DNA from: Streptomyces sedi
GTDB lineage: Bacteria > Actinomycetota > Actinomycetes > Streptomycetales > Streptomycetaceae
Assembly (NCBI RefSeq): GCF_006335015.1
Contig: NZ_VDGT01000001.1
Coordinates: 620,001-684,000 of the forward strand
DNA: 64,000 nucleotides
Direction: 5' to 3'
The translations under genes and the position numbers were made by a program. Positions 45,052-53,163 of the stretch are shown here, piece by piece. The notes below the pieces were generated by a model. The model was not told the DNA's origin and did not search any database. It saw nothing but the letters and a program-made list of their open reading frames with translations. How positions within the stretch are numbered: the first letter of the stretch is position 1; each line of letters opens with the position of its first letter.

Positions 45052-45960
45052 TCACACCTTCAGGTACTTGTACAAAGCGAAGAATGCTGCAAGAGCGGGC
45101 ATCGCGATGCCCGTCACCAACACATAGGGCAGCACCGAGAAGACGGCGTCCCAGCCGACGAAGTCGATCACCGGGATGCGTTCGGCGAGGAAGCCGTCGA
45201 TGCCCAGATAGACGCCGAGCAGCAGGAAGCACGCGAGCAGCGCGCCCATCAGCCCCGCGATCGTGGCCTCCAGGATGAAGGGCAGCTGGATGTAGAAGCT
45301 GGAGGCGCCGACCAGCCGCATGATCCCGGTCTCGCGGCGCCTGCTGAACGCGGAGACCCGCACCGTGTTGACGATCAGCAACACCGCCACCACCAGCATC
45401 AGCATCATCAGCCCCACGGCCGCGATGTTCACGCCGTTCAACAGGTTGAACAGGTTCTCCAGCAGGGAGCGTTGGTCCGTCACGGACTGCACGCCCTCCC
45501 GGCCGGCGAAGGCCGAGGAGATCACCTCGTACTTGGTGGGGTCGGTCAGCTTGATCCGCAGGGACTCCTGCATCTGCTCCGGGGTCACCACGGAGGCGAA
45601 CGGCGAGTCCTTCTGCTGCTCCTGGTAGTGCTCGTAGGCCTCCTCCGCGCTCTCGTGGTAGACCGTGTCCACGAGCTCCAGGCTCTCCAACTCGGCCGCG
45701 ATCTCCTCCCGCTGCTCCTCGGTGGCCGGGCCACGGGAGCAGGCGGCGTCGGTCTCGGCGTCGACCTCGTTGCAGAGGAAGATCGACACCTCGACGCGGT
45801 CGTACCAGTAGTCCTCCATGCTGTTGACCTGCTTGCGCGCCAGCAGCGCGCCTCCGAGCAGGGCCAGGGAGAGGGCGACCGAGACGATCACCGCGAAGGT
45901 CATGGTCAGGTTCCGACGGAGACCGACCCCGATCTCCGAGAGGACGAAGTGGGCGCGCAT
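45052..45960 (-). CDS. ftsX: Cell division ABC transporter permease FtsX
   Basis: A 302-aa protein with four membrane helices: one near the N-terminus (about 22-43, LTMTFAVIVSVALSLALLGG), then a large extracellular loop (about 44-170), then three C-terminal helices. The loop carries Cys59 and Cys69 and an acidic helix. FtsEX links the cytosolic ring to cell-wall hydrolases through this loop. The ATG at 45960 follows GGAAAGG. It begins 21 bp after the ftsE stop, so the two form an operon. Confidence 0.95.
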   Translation of the reverse strand: MRAHFVLSEIGVGLRRNLTMTFAVIVSVALSLALLGGALLARKQVNSMEDYWYDRVEVSIFLCNEVDAETDAACSRGPATEEQREEIAAELESLELVDTVYHESAEEAYEHYQEQQKDSPFASVVTPEQMQESLRIKLTDPTKYEVISSAFAGREGVQSVTDQRSLLENLFNLLNGVNIAAVGLMMLMLVVAVLLIVNTVRVSAFSRRRETGIMRLVGASSFYIQLPFILEATIAGLMGALLACFLLLGVYLGIDGFLAERIPVIDFVGWDAVFSVLPYVLVTGIAMPALAAFFALYKYLKV

Positions 45961-45981
45961 GGCGTCCTTTCCGTGGTCGAG

Positions 45982-46671
45982 TCAGTGCTGGTAGCCGTAG
46001 ACACCGCGGGTCTGGTCACGCACCAACCGACCGCGTTCAAGTTCGATCACACGCTTACGCATCTGGTCCACGATCTGGGCGTCGTGGGTCGCCATGACCA
46101 CGGTGGTGCCCGTGCGGTTGATGCGGTCGAGCAGCTTCATGATGCCGACCGAGGTCTGCGGGTCCAGGTTGCCCGTGGGCTCGTCGGCGATCAGCAGCAG
46201 CGGCCTGTTGACGAAGGCGCGGGCGATGGCGACACGTTGCTGCTCACCGCCGGAGAGTTCGCCCGGCATCCGGTCGTCCTTGCCGCCGAGGCCCACCAGG
46301 TCCAGCACCTCGGGCACGGTCTTGCGGATCTGGCCGCGTGGCTTGCCGATCACCTCAAGGGCGAAGGCGACGTTCTCGCCCACCGTCTTGTTGGGCAGCA
46401 GCCGGAAGTCCTGGAAGACGGTGCCGAGTTGCCTGCGGACCTGCGGCACCTTCCAGTTGGAGAGCCGGCCGAGGTCCTTGCCGAGCACGTGCACACTGCC
46501 CTGGCTGGCGCGTTCCTCCCGCAGCAGCAGCCGCAGGAAGGTGGACTTGCCCGAGCCCGAGGAGCCCACCAGGAAGACGAACTCGCCACGTTCGACCTCC
46601 AGCGAGACGCCACTGAGGGCCGGCGCCTGCTGCCGGGGATAGGTCTTGGAGACGTTGTCGAATCGAATCAC
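45982..46671 (-). CDS. ftsE: Cell division ATP-binding protein FtsE
   Basis: A 229-aa ABC ATPase. Walker A is [17 protein letters not shown] (about 34-50), the Q-loop lies in [20 protein letters not shown], the signature is [19 protein letters not shown] and Walker B is [12 protein letters not shown], with the H-switch in [11 protein letters not shown]. It drives FtsX in regulating cell-wall hydrolysis during division and sporulation. The start is a GTG at 46671 ([12 protein letters not shown]). First gene of the ftsE-ftsX pair. Confidence 0.96.
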   Translation of the reverse strand: MIRFDNVSKTYPRQQAPALSGVSLEVERGEFVFLVGSSGSGKSTFLRLLLREERASQGSVHVLGKDLGRLSNWKVPQVRRQLGTVFQDFRLLPNKTVGENVAFALEVIGKPRGQIRKTVPEVLDLVGLGGKDDRMPGELSGGEQQRVAIARAFVNRPLLLIADEPTGNLDPQTSVGIMKLLDRINRTGTTVVMATHDAQIVDQMRKRVIELERGRLVRDQTRGVYGYQH

Positions 46672-46933
46672 GGTTACACCAAGTCGGGACTGGGTATGGA
46701 CGAGGGGTTCTCCCTTGCTCGGCAGACCCTACGCGAAGCGCCGCGCGCCGCGCAGTTCCGCGGGCCACGTGGCCGCCCCACTTGCCCCCACTCGCGGGGG
46801 TTCTCCCGCCGGTGCCCACCGCCCCCGACGCCTTCCGCCCCGCATCCCGAGGGCCCGCCGTCCGCTCTCCGTCGCGGGCCGGCGTTCCGCCTGGCAGAGT
46901 GGAGGAGACGGGGGGACGAGAGGAGACGATCGC

Positions 46934-47128
46934 ATGACCGCCGAGTGGCTGGTGTGCGCCAACTGCGCGGGGCGGGTGAGCGAGGGGCGGTGCGCGGTGT
47001 GCCGCGCCGAGCTGGCGCGGCTGCGGCAGACGCGCGGCCCCTGGGACCTGCTGGGCCACCCGGGCGCGCTGATCGCCCTCCTGGTGGGGCTGGCCGCCGT
47101 GGCATGGCTGATGGCCCGGCCCGCCTGA
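46934..47128 (+). CDS. Small zinc-ribbon membrane protein (64 aa)
   Basis: A short protein with two CxxC pairs at its N-terminus (LVCANCAGRVSEGRCAVCRA), a zinc-ribbon pattern, and one C-terminal membrane helix (GALIALLVGLAAVAWLMA). The start ATG 46934 has AGAGGAG upstream. It is divergent from ftsE by 262 bp and convergent with the surface repeat protein, with a hairpin between. Not a named family. Its place beside ftsE hints at an envelope role, but nothing more can be said. Confidence 0.72.
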   Translation: MTAEWLVCANCAGRVSEGRCAVCRAELARLRQTRGPWDLLGHPGALIALLVGLAAVAWLMARPA

Positions 47129-47190
47129 GCGGGTCCGCGGCATCCCGCACCCGTCCGCGCGGGCCGGGAAAGTGACGTCGAACGAGGGAA

Positions 47191-47220
47191 GGGCCCGGAA
47201 CGCCTGAGCGTTCCGGGCCC
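47191..47220. terminator. Bidirectional hairpin terminator
   Basis: A perfect 13-bp stem GGGCCCGGAACGC / GCGTTCCGGGCCC with a 4-nt CTGA loop, between the zinc-ribbon protein gene and the convergent surface protein gene. Confidence 0.9.
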
Positions 47221-47263
47221 GTTGCCCTGATTCAGGGTCGGTTCAGGGTCGCCTGCCGCCGGT

Positions 47264-48028
47264 TCAGGCGGGGGTGGCGCCGCCCTTGTTGATGAGACGC
47301 GGCAGGTAGCGGAAGCCCACACCGCCGGCGATCATGGTGGCAGCACCGATGACCAGCAGGGTCTCGTTCATGGAGGAACCGGTCTCGGCCAGCTCCTCGC
47401 GCTCTTCGGTGGCGGCCTCGTCGGTCAGGTCCTCGGTGGGAGTGTCCTGCTCGATGGGGCTGCTGCCACCCTCGGTGTCGGGCTCCAGGCCGCCGTCGCC
47501 GCCCTCGGCAACGCCCTGCGGGCCGCCGGAGGCGGAGCCGCCCTCGTCGCCGCCGTTGTCGCCGTTGTCACCCTCGGCGCCGCCGTTGTCGCCGCCGTTG
47601 TCACCCTCGGCGCCGCCGTTGTCACCGGCGTTGTCGCCCTCGGTGTCACCTTCGGTGTCACCCTCGACGGAACCCTGGTCGTCACCCTCGACGGAACCCT
47701 GGTCGTCGCCCTCGACGCTGCCCTGGTCGTCGCCTTCGGTGTCACCCTCGGTGTCACCCTCGACGGAACCCTGGTCGTCGCCCTCGACGGAACCCTCGTC
47801 ATCGCCCTCGGTGTCACCCTCGGTAACGCCCTCGACGATGCCGACGATGCCGCCGTCGCTCCCCTCGATGACGCCGACGATGCTGGCGTCCTTCGTCGAG
47901 GTGTCGGCCGCCTTGGCCGAGCTGTTGCTTGCCGACGCGGTGCCAACGACGGCGAGCGAAGCACCCGCGGCGAAGACGGCGGCCGCGGCGATACGCGCCA
48001 CGTTGGCCCGAGTCTTGGGACTGGCCAT
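47264..48028 (-). CDS. Sortase-anchored acidic repeat surface protein (LAETG)
   Basis: A 254-aa cell-wall protein. It has a signal peptide (about 1-34, RIAAAAVFAAGASLAVVG, cut near ASA-S) and a highly acidic Gly/Asp/Glu repeat region (about 69-161: GDDQGSVE octads, GDTE tetrads, then GDNGGA units). The sorting signal is LAETG (213-217), a hydrophobic helix (about 221-240) and a basic tail (RLINKGG). The LAxTG form matches substrates of class E sortases in Streptomyces. The repeats resemble calcium-rich or spacer sequences; no adhesin domain is present. ATG 48028. It lies between a small membrane protein gene and prfB. Function unknown. Confidence 0.85.
   Translation of the reverse strand: MASPKTRANVARIAAAAVFAAGASLAVVGTASASNSSAKAADTSTKDASIVGVIEGSDGGIVGIVEGVTEGDTEGDDEGSVEGDDQGSVEGDTEGDTEGDDQGSVEGDDQGSVEGDDQGSVEGDTEGDTEGDNAGDNGGAEGDNGGDNGGAEGDNGDNGGDEGGSASGGPQGVAEGGDGGLEPDTEGGSSPIEQDTPTEDLTDEAATEEREELAETGSSMNETLLVIGAATMIAGGVGFRYLPRLINKGGATPA
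47636..47824 (-). repeat. Tandem coding repeats (GDDQGSVE / GDTE)
   Basis: DNA tandem repeats of 12- and 24-bp units inside the surface protein gene encode alternating GDTEGDTE and GDDQGSVE blocks. A second block of GDNGGAE units follows at about 47546-47626. Copy number is likely to vary between strains. Confidence 0.85.
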
Positions 48029-48271
48029 CTATCCACTACCCCCTGTAGCTACTTGGTATGTGACGGAGATGCCATCACAGTGTCCCGTGAATGGGGCAGC
48101 CTCACGCAAGGGCGGCGGAACCGCTTGGGGTTCACCTTGCTCTTGCGCCCCTCGCGCTACTCGCACCCACGGATCACAGGCGTGCCAAGTGAACACCCTT
48201 CCCCCTGAACGCATCCCCGTCAAGCAGGATGTCCGGTAAGTGCCCTGCGAGGGGAAGAAGTTGTGTGAAGG

Positions 48272-49378
48272 TTACTTCTCGTGCTGTTTACGCCAACGGA
48301 TTCCGGCTTCGAGGAAGTCGTCGATATCCCCGTCCAGCACACCCTGAGGGTTTCCGACTTCGTGTTCGGTGCGCAGATCCTTGACCATCTGGTACGGCTG
48401 GAGAACGTAACTGCGCATCTGGTTCCCCCAGGAGTTTCCGCCGTCTCCCTTGAGGGCGTCCATCTTCGCCTGCTCCTCGGCCCGTTGGTGGGCGAGCAGC
48501 CGCGCCTGGAGAACGCGCATCGCGGCGGCGCGGTTCTGGATCTGTGACTTCTCGTTCTGACAGGAGACGACGATGCCGGTCGGCAGGTGGGTCAGCCGGA
48601 CCGCGGAGTCCGTGGTGTTGACCGACTGGCCGCCGGGTCCCGAGGAGCGGAAGACGTCCACCCGGATCTCGTTCTCCGGGACCTCGATGTGGTCGGTCTG
48701 CTCCACCACGGGCAGCACCTCGACGCCGGCGAACGAGGTCTGGCGCCGCCCCTGGTTGTCGAACGGCGAGATCCGCACCATCCGGTGGGTGCCCTGCTCG
48801 ACGGAGAGGGTGCCGTAGGCGTAGGGGGCCTTGACGGTGAAGGTCGTGGACTTGATGCCCGCCTCCTCCGCGTAGGAGGTGTCGAGCACCTCGGTCGAGT
48901 ACCCGCGGCGCTCGGCCCAGCGCAGGTACATGCGCTGGAGCTGCTCGGCGAAGTCCGCGGCGTCGACGCCGCCGGCCTCGGCGCGGATGCTGACCATCGC
49001 CTCGCGCGGGTCGTACTCGCCGGAGAGCAGGGTGCGCACCTCCAGCTCGTCGACGGCCTTGCGCACGGAGGCCAGCTCGTCCTCGGCCTCCCGGCGGGCG
49101 TCGGCGTCGCTCTCGTCCTCGGCCAGCTCGAAGAGGACCTCCAGGTCGTCGATCCTGCCGTGCAGCTCCTCGACCTTGCGCAGCTGGCCCTGGAGCAGCG
49201 AGAGCCGGCTGGTGACCCGCTGGGCGCTCTCCGGGTCGTCCCACAGGTTGGGCGCCGCCGCCTGCTCCTCAAGCTCGGCGATGTCGGACCGCAAACGGTC
49301 GAGATCGATCACGGCCTCGACGGACTCCATGGTGGAGGCGAGGGACTTCAACGCTTCGGAAACATCGACGACTGCCAC
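48272..49378 (-). CDS. prfB: Peptide chain release factor 2
   Basis: A 368-aa RF2 that reads UGA and UAA stop codons. The anticodon-like tripeptide is S204-P-F206 ([13 protein letters not shown]), and the catalytic GGQ is at 249-251 ([20 protein letters not shown]). It is an uninterrupted frame, without the programmed +1 frameshift of E. coli prfB. The start is the GTG at 49378, right behind a G-run; an upstream in-frame extension would be Arg/Pro-rich. It is monocistronic. Confidence 0.97.
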   Translation of the reverse strand: MAVVDVSEALKSLASTMESVEAVIDLDRLRSDIAELEEQAAAPNLWDDPESAQRVTSRLSLLQGQLRKVEELHGRIDDLEVLFELAEDESDADARREAEDELASVRKAVDELEVRTLLSGEYDPREAMVSIRAEAGGVDAADFAEQLQRMYLRWAERRGYSTEVLDTSYAEEAGIKSTTFTVKAPYAYGTLSVEQGTHRMVRISPFDNQGRRQTSFAGVEVLPVVEQTDHIEVPENEIRVDVFRSSGPGGQSVNTTDSAVRLTHLPTGIVVSCQNEKSQIQNRAAAMRVLQARLLAHQRAEEQAKMDALKGDGGNSWGNQMRSYVLQPYQMVKDLRTEHEVGNPQGVLDGDIDDFLEAGIRWRKQHEK

Positions 49379-49397
49379 CCCCCCAGCGTAACCGTTG

Positions 49398-49437
49398 GTC
49401 CCGGGGGCGCCCGGCCGCCCGACGGCGCCCCGGGGAC
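49398..49437. terminator. Hairpin after the pkaB-like gene
   Basis: 14-bp arms GTCCCGGGGGCGCC / GGCGCCCCGGGGAC with one mismatch and a 12-nt loop, 9 nt after the kinase stop and just upstream of prfB. It may separate the two same-strand genes. Confidence 0.55.
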
Positions 49438-49445
49438 GGGGGCGC

Positions 49446-50735
49446 TCAGCTCGTTCGGGCCTCGTCGACAACGGCCTCCTCGACCACGGCCTCGTCGACA
49501 ACGGTGGGAACGATCGCCGGGCCCATCCCGTCGCCGCCCTCCCCCTCGTCGCCGCCGGAGAGCAGCAGCCAGCCGGCCACGGCGGCGAGCACGGCCGCGC
49601 CGGCGACCGTCACCGCGAGCCGGCGGCGGCGCCTGGCGCCCGGGGTGGTCGCGTTGCGCGCCGAGCCGGCGCGCGGCTGCCCGGCCGCGCGGGGCGCGCG
49701 GGCGGTCCCGCGCGCCCCGCCGGAGAGCTCGTCGGCGTCCGGGACCCGCATCCGGGTGTGGGTGACGCGCTCGGAGTCGGGCGCCGCGCCCCGCACCAGG
49801 GGAACGGCGGCCCGCGCCGAGGCGGCCGTCGCCAGCGCGGCCTCGTCCTCGGCCGGCTGTCCGCGGTCCTCCTCCGGCGTGGGATCGCCGAGGTCCAGCG
49901 GCTCGCGGCCGACCAGCGCCGGCTGCAACTCACGCAGGCGCGAGGCCAGTTCGGCGGCACGCAGCCGGGAGGCCGGCGCCTTGGCCAGGCACTGCTGGAT
50001 CAGCTCCCCCAGCTCGTCCGGCAGCCCGGGCAGCGGCGCCACCTGCTCGGTGACCTGCCGGCGCAGCACGGCGCCCGGGTGACCGCCGCCGAACGGGGTG
50101 AAGCCGGAGAGGAGTTCGTAGAGGACGGTGACCAGGGCGTAGATGTCCACGGAGGCGCGGGGCGGCAGGCCCTCGACGATCTCGGGGGCCATGTAGTCGG
50201 GGGTGCCGACGACCCCGGACTTCCCGCCGTGGCGCGGCTCGTCGATCAGCTTGGCGACGCCGAAGTCGGTGAGCAGCGCGTGCGGGCGCTCGCCCGAGGT
50301 GTCGAGCAGGATGTTCTCCGGCTTGACGTCGCGGTGCACGATGCCGGCGGCGTGCGCGACGGCGAGGCCGCTGGCGATGCCGGCGACGACGGCCGCCGCC
50401 TCGGCCGGGGCCAGCCGGCGCTCCCTGGCGAGGTGGGTGCGCAGGTCGGGCCCGCGCACCAGGTCCATGACCAGGGCGATCTCGCCGCCCTCGCCCGCCT
50501 GTTCCTCGGGGACCAGCAGTTCGCGCACGCCCACGATGTGCGGGTGTTCCAGGCCGAGGAGCGCGTGCCGTTCATGGGCGAAGCGCTCGGCGAGGTCGGG
50601 GTCGGCGGCGAGGTCCTCCCGCAGGAGCTTGATCGCGACCGGGCCTTCCGGGCCCTCCCCGAGCCACACCGTTCCGGCGCTGCCGCGGCCGAGCACACGG
50701 TGGGCGGTGTAGTGGCTGCCGATGTTCCGTGCCAT
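49446..50735 (-). CDS. pkaB: Ser/Thr protein kinase, PkaB-like
   Basis: A 429-aa eukaryotic-type kinase. The Gly-rich loop is [13 protein letters not shown], the ATP lysine is Lys36 (PVAIKLLRE), the catalytic loop is [13 protein letters not shown], and DFGVAKL and [13 protein letters not shown] are intact. After the kinase domain (about 1-270) comes a disordered stretch, a basic RRRRLAV anchor and a membrane helix (about 380-400). Only about 30 residues lie outside, with no PASTA or sensor domain. It lies downstream of a second kinase gene with a 197-bp gap. From memory this pair corresponds to S. coelicolor pkaB/pkaA. Confidence 0.9.
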   Translation of the reverse strand: MARNIGSHYTAHRVLGRGSAGTVWLGEGPEGPVAIKLLREDLAADPDLAERFAHERHALLGLEHPHIVGVRELLVPEEQAGEGGEIALVMDLVRGPDLRTHLARERRLAPAEAAAVVAGIASGLAVAHAAGIVHRDVKPENILLDTSGERPHALLTDFGVAKLIDEPRHGGKSGVVGTPDYMAPEIVEGLPPRASVDIYALVTVLYELLSGFTPFGGGHPGAVLRRQVTEQVAPLPGLPDELGELIQQCLAKAPASRLRAAELASRLRELQPALVGREPLDLGDPTPEEDRGQPAEDEAALATAASARAAVPLVRGAAPDSERVTHTRMRVPDADELSGGARGTARAPRAAGQPRAGSARNATTPGARRRRRLAVTVAGAAVLAAVAGWLLLSGGDEGEGGDGMGPAIVPTVVDEAVVEEAVVDEARTS

Positions 50736-50932
50736 GGCGTGAGGCTACGTCGCCACTCCGCGCGACACAGGACAGCACGCCGGGATTGTCCCGGTTTACC
50801 GGCATGTCCCGGACGAAATTCCTGATGGGAAGTCGATAAATCACCGAGATCATCGACGAGTTGCGCCGCGAAGGTGATCGGGATTCACCAACGAACGGAA
50901 GCGGGGCCTCCATTCACTCCGCTTCACTCCCC

Positions 50933-52636
50933 TCAGGGAACGTTGTCCTGGAGGTCTTCGACGCCCTGCTGCGCCTCCTCGATCAGCCCGAGCTTTTCCC
51001 GCACGTCGTCGAACCAGTCGGTGACGGTGTCCCAGAAACTCCGGCCGTCGGCGATCCAGTCCTGAAGCGGCGTGAAGTTCCAGATGAGAAAACCGATCAC
51101 GACGAGAATGAGCAGCATGAAGAGGCAGCCCTTGAGGCAGCCGAGCCCGGGAATCCGCATCGGGTTGGCGCCGCGGGAACGGCCGCGCGGCTCGCGGTCC
51201 TGACGCGGCTGGGGCTCCTGGTAGGGCGGCGGAACGGGCCGCTGGTACTGCTGCGGCGGCGGCTGGTAGCGCTGCTGCTGTTGTTGCGGAGGGTAACCGT
51301 AGGGGTCCGGCCGCGGCTGGGGCGGCTGCTGGGGCTGCCGCTGCTGAGGCCGGCGCTGGGGGCGCCGCTGGGGCTGGCGCTGCGGCTGCCGGTGGAGCGG
51401 GTCCTGCGGCTCCTGGACCGGCTGGACGCGGGTGGGCTCGTTGCGGTCCCTGGCGGCGCGCATCTGGTCGCCCCACGGGTGCGGCCCCTCGGGCTCGGGC
51501 GGCGTGGGCGGCTGGGCGGGCAGGGAGCGGGTGTCGCCGAGGCCGTCGCTCCGGCCGCCGTCGGCGCCGACGCTGGGCATGACGTTGGTCGCGGCCTCGG
51601 AGTCGGCGTCGCCGCCCGTGTCCGGGGCGCCGCGCGAGCCGCCCGGCATGACCTGGGTGGGCTCGGCGGAGCCCTCCGGGCTGATCCCGGTGCCGGGGAC
51701 GCGGACCGGCGAGGACTCGGGGAGCAGCAGGGCACCGACGCCGAGCGCCGCGTTGCGCTGGTCCGGGGTGGCGTTCTCGTTGATGCCGGCGGCGACGGCG
51801 CGCAGCGCGCGGGCCACGTTGGCCGCGGAGGGGCGTTCGTCGGGCGACTTGCGCAGGCAGCGGTCGATGACGGTCCACAGCGGGCCGGGGACCCCGTCGG
51901 GGCGGTGCGGCTGCTCGCTGATGTGGCGCTGGAGGACCTGGAGGGTGTTTCCCCCGCCGAACGGCGGCTGTCCGACGATCAGTTCGTAGAGCAGGATGCC
52001 GGCGCCGTAGACGTCGACGGCCGAGGTCTGCTCGCGGCCCTCGGCGGACTCGGGCGCCACATAGGAAGGGGTGCCGACGAACTCGTGCGCCCTGGTGACC
52101 CCGGGAGAGTCCGCGAGGCGGGCGATGCCGAAGTCGGTGAGCATCGGGCGCAGCGGCTGTCCGTCCTGGCCGCCGGCGAGCAGCACGTTGGCCGGCTTCA
52201 GGTCGCGGTGGACGATGCCCTTGCCGTGCGCGGCGGCGAGGGCGTCGGCGATCTGTGCGGTGAGGAGGGCGGCGCCGACCGGCGTCATCGGGCCGTTCTC
52301 GTAGAGGTGACGGTGCAGGTCGGGGCCGTCGATCAGGTCCATCACCAGGGCTATCACCTCGCCCTCGACGACCAGGTCGCGGGTGCGGACGATGTTGCCG
52401 TGGTTGGCGGCGGCCAGCCGCAGCAGCACGGAGCGCTCGCGCAGGAAGCGCATCACCACGTCGGGGTCGTGGGCCAGCTCCTCCTTGAGGACCTTGATCG
52501 CGACCAGCTCGCCCGGCTCCCCCTGGACGGCGGCCTCCGAGCCGGCGACCTCGCGCTGGCGCCCGCGCCAGACGGTGCCGGTGGCGCCGCGTCCGAGCGG
52601 CTCGTCAAGCAGGTACTTGCTGCCTACCGGCCGCAC
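50933..52636 (-). CDS. pkaA: Ser/Thr protein kinase, PkaA-like
   Basis: A 567-aa eukaryotic-type kinase. The Gly-rich loop is PLGRGATGTVWRG, then LVAIKVLKEEL, IVHRDLKPANVLL, DFGIARL and GTPSYVAPESAEG, all intact. The region after the kinase domain (about 290-490) is Pro/Gln/Arg-rich and disordered (PQRQPQRRPQRRPQQR). It is followed by a membrane helix (about 500-520, KGCLFMLLILVVIGFLIWNF) and a short acidic extracellular tail of about 45 residues. The GTG at 52636 is chosen because GGGAG lies 6 nt upstream and the kinase fold starts directly (VRPVGSKYLL). Substrates unknown; the nearby FHA protein is a possible phospho-partner. Confidence 0.9.
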   Translation of the reverse strand: MRPVGSKYLLDEPLGRGATGTVWRGRQREVAGSEAAVQGEPGELVAIKVLKEELAHDPDVVMRFLRERSVLLRLAAANHGNIVRTRDLVVEGEVIALVMDLIDGPDLHRHLYENGPMTPVGAALLTAQIADALAAAHGKGIVHRDLKPANVLLAGGQDGQPLRPMLTDFGIARLADSPGVTRAHEFVGTPSYVAPESAEGREQTSAVDVYGAGILLYELIVGQPPFGGGNTLQVLQRHISEQPHRPDGVPGPLWTVIDRCLRKSPDERPSAANVARALRAVAAGINENATPDQRNAALGVGALLLPESSPVRVPGTGISPEGSAEPTQVMPGGSRGAPDTGGDADSEAATNVMPSVGADGGRSDGLGDTRSLPAQPPTPPEPEGPHPWGDQMRAARDRNEPTRVQPVQEPQDPLHRQPQRQPQRRPQRRPQQRQPQQPPQPRPDPYGYPPQQQQQRYQPPPQQYQRPVPPPYQEPQPRQDREPRGRSRGANPMRIPGLGCLKGCLFMLLILVVIGFLIWNFTPLQDWIADGRSFWDTVTDWFDDVREKLGLIEEAQQGVEDLQDNVP

Positions 52637-53163
52637 GCTGGCTCCCTGATGCTTCGCTGAATGGTCACGTGTCCCGAGACACCTACTGTAGTGCCGCACT
52701 GTAGTGCCACCGGGTGACATCGGGGCCTCGCCCCGGGCACTGCCGGGTGGGACGCGGCGCCCGCCGGGTCGGTTGCGTGCGGTCGGCGGGGCCGGGGCGT
52801 GAGAGGGCGGTCGGCGGGGGCGCGTCCGAGTGATCGCGCGCGGTTCCGCGGAGGGGGCGCGCGGGGGTGGCGGGGCGGCAGGTGGATGATGGGGGCCGAG
52901 TGGCACCTCCCGGTTCCGGCGGAACGCGGGCGGCCGGACGCGGAACGCGGGCGTGCGGCTTGGGGAACGTTCCGGCCCGGTAGCGGCCCGGTAACGACCG
53001 CCCCTGGTAACGACCGATCAGATCTGGTCAGATATAGCCAATCAAGATCATTAAGCATCAGATGCGCGTTCCGCTGTCAGTGACGGGTGCGAGGATGCCA
53101 CCAGCATCATCCGCATCCCCGCGGGTCGGGACATGACAGCCGGGAGTGACCGGGAGGGCCGCG
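52637..53163. other. Divergent intergenic region (527 bp), kinase / FHA gene
   Basis: No gene is supported. Near the kinase, ACTGTAGTGCC is repeated at 52685-52695 and 52698-52708, giving two TACAGT -10-like elements on the minus strand. GCGGAACGCGGGCG occurs at 52919-52932 and 52940-52953 (21-bp period). Three GGTARCGRCC copies follow. 53010-53060 is AT-rich, with the palindrome CAGATCTG at 53019-53026, probably promoter DNA of the FHA gene. Confidence 0.6.
52979..53016. repeat. Three direct repeats GGTARCGRCC (iteron-like)
   Basis: GGTAGCGGCCC at 52979, GGTAACGACCG at 52990 and GGTAACGACCG at 53006. They sit about 150-185 bp upstream of the FHA protein gene and could be a regulator binding array. 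Confidence 0.6.
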
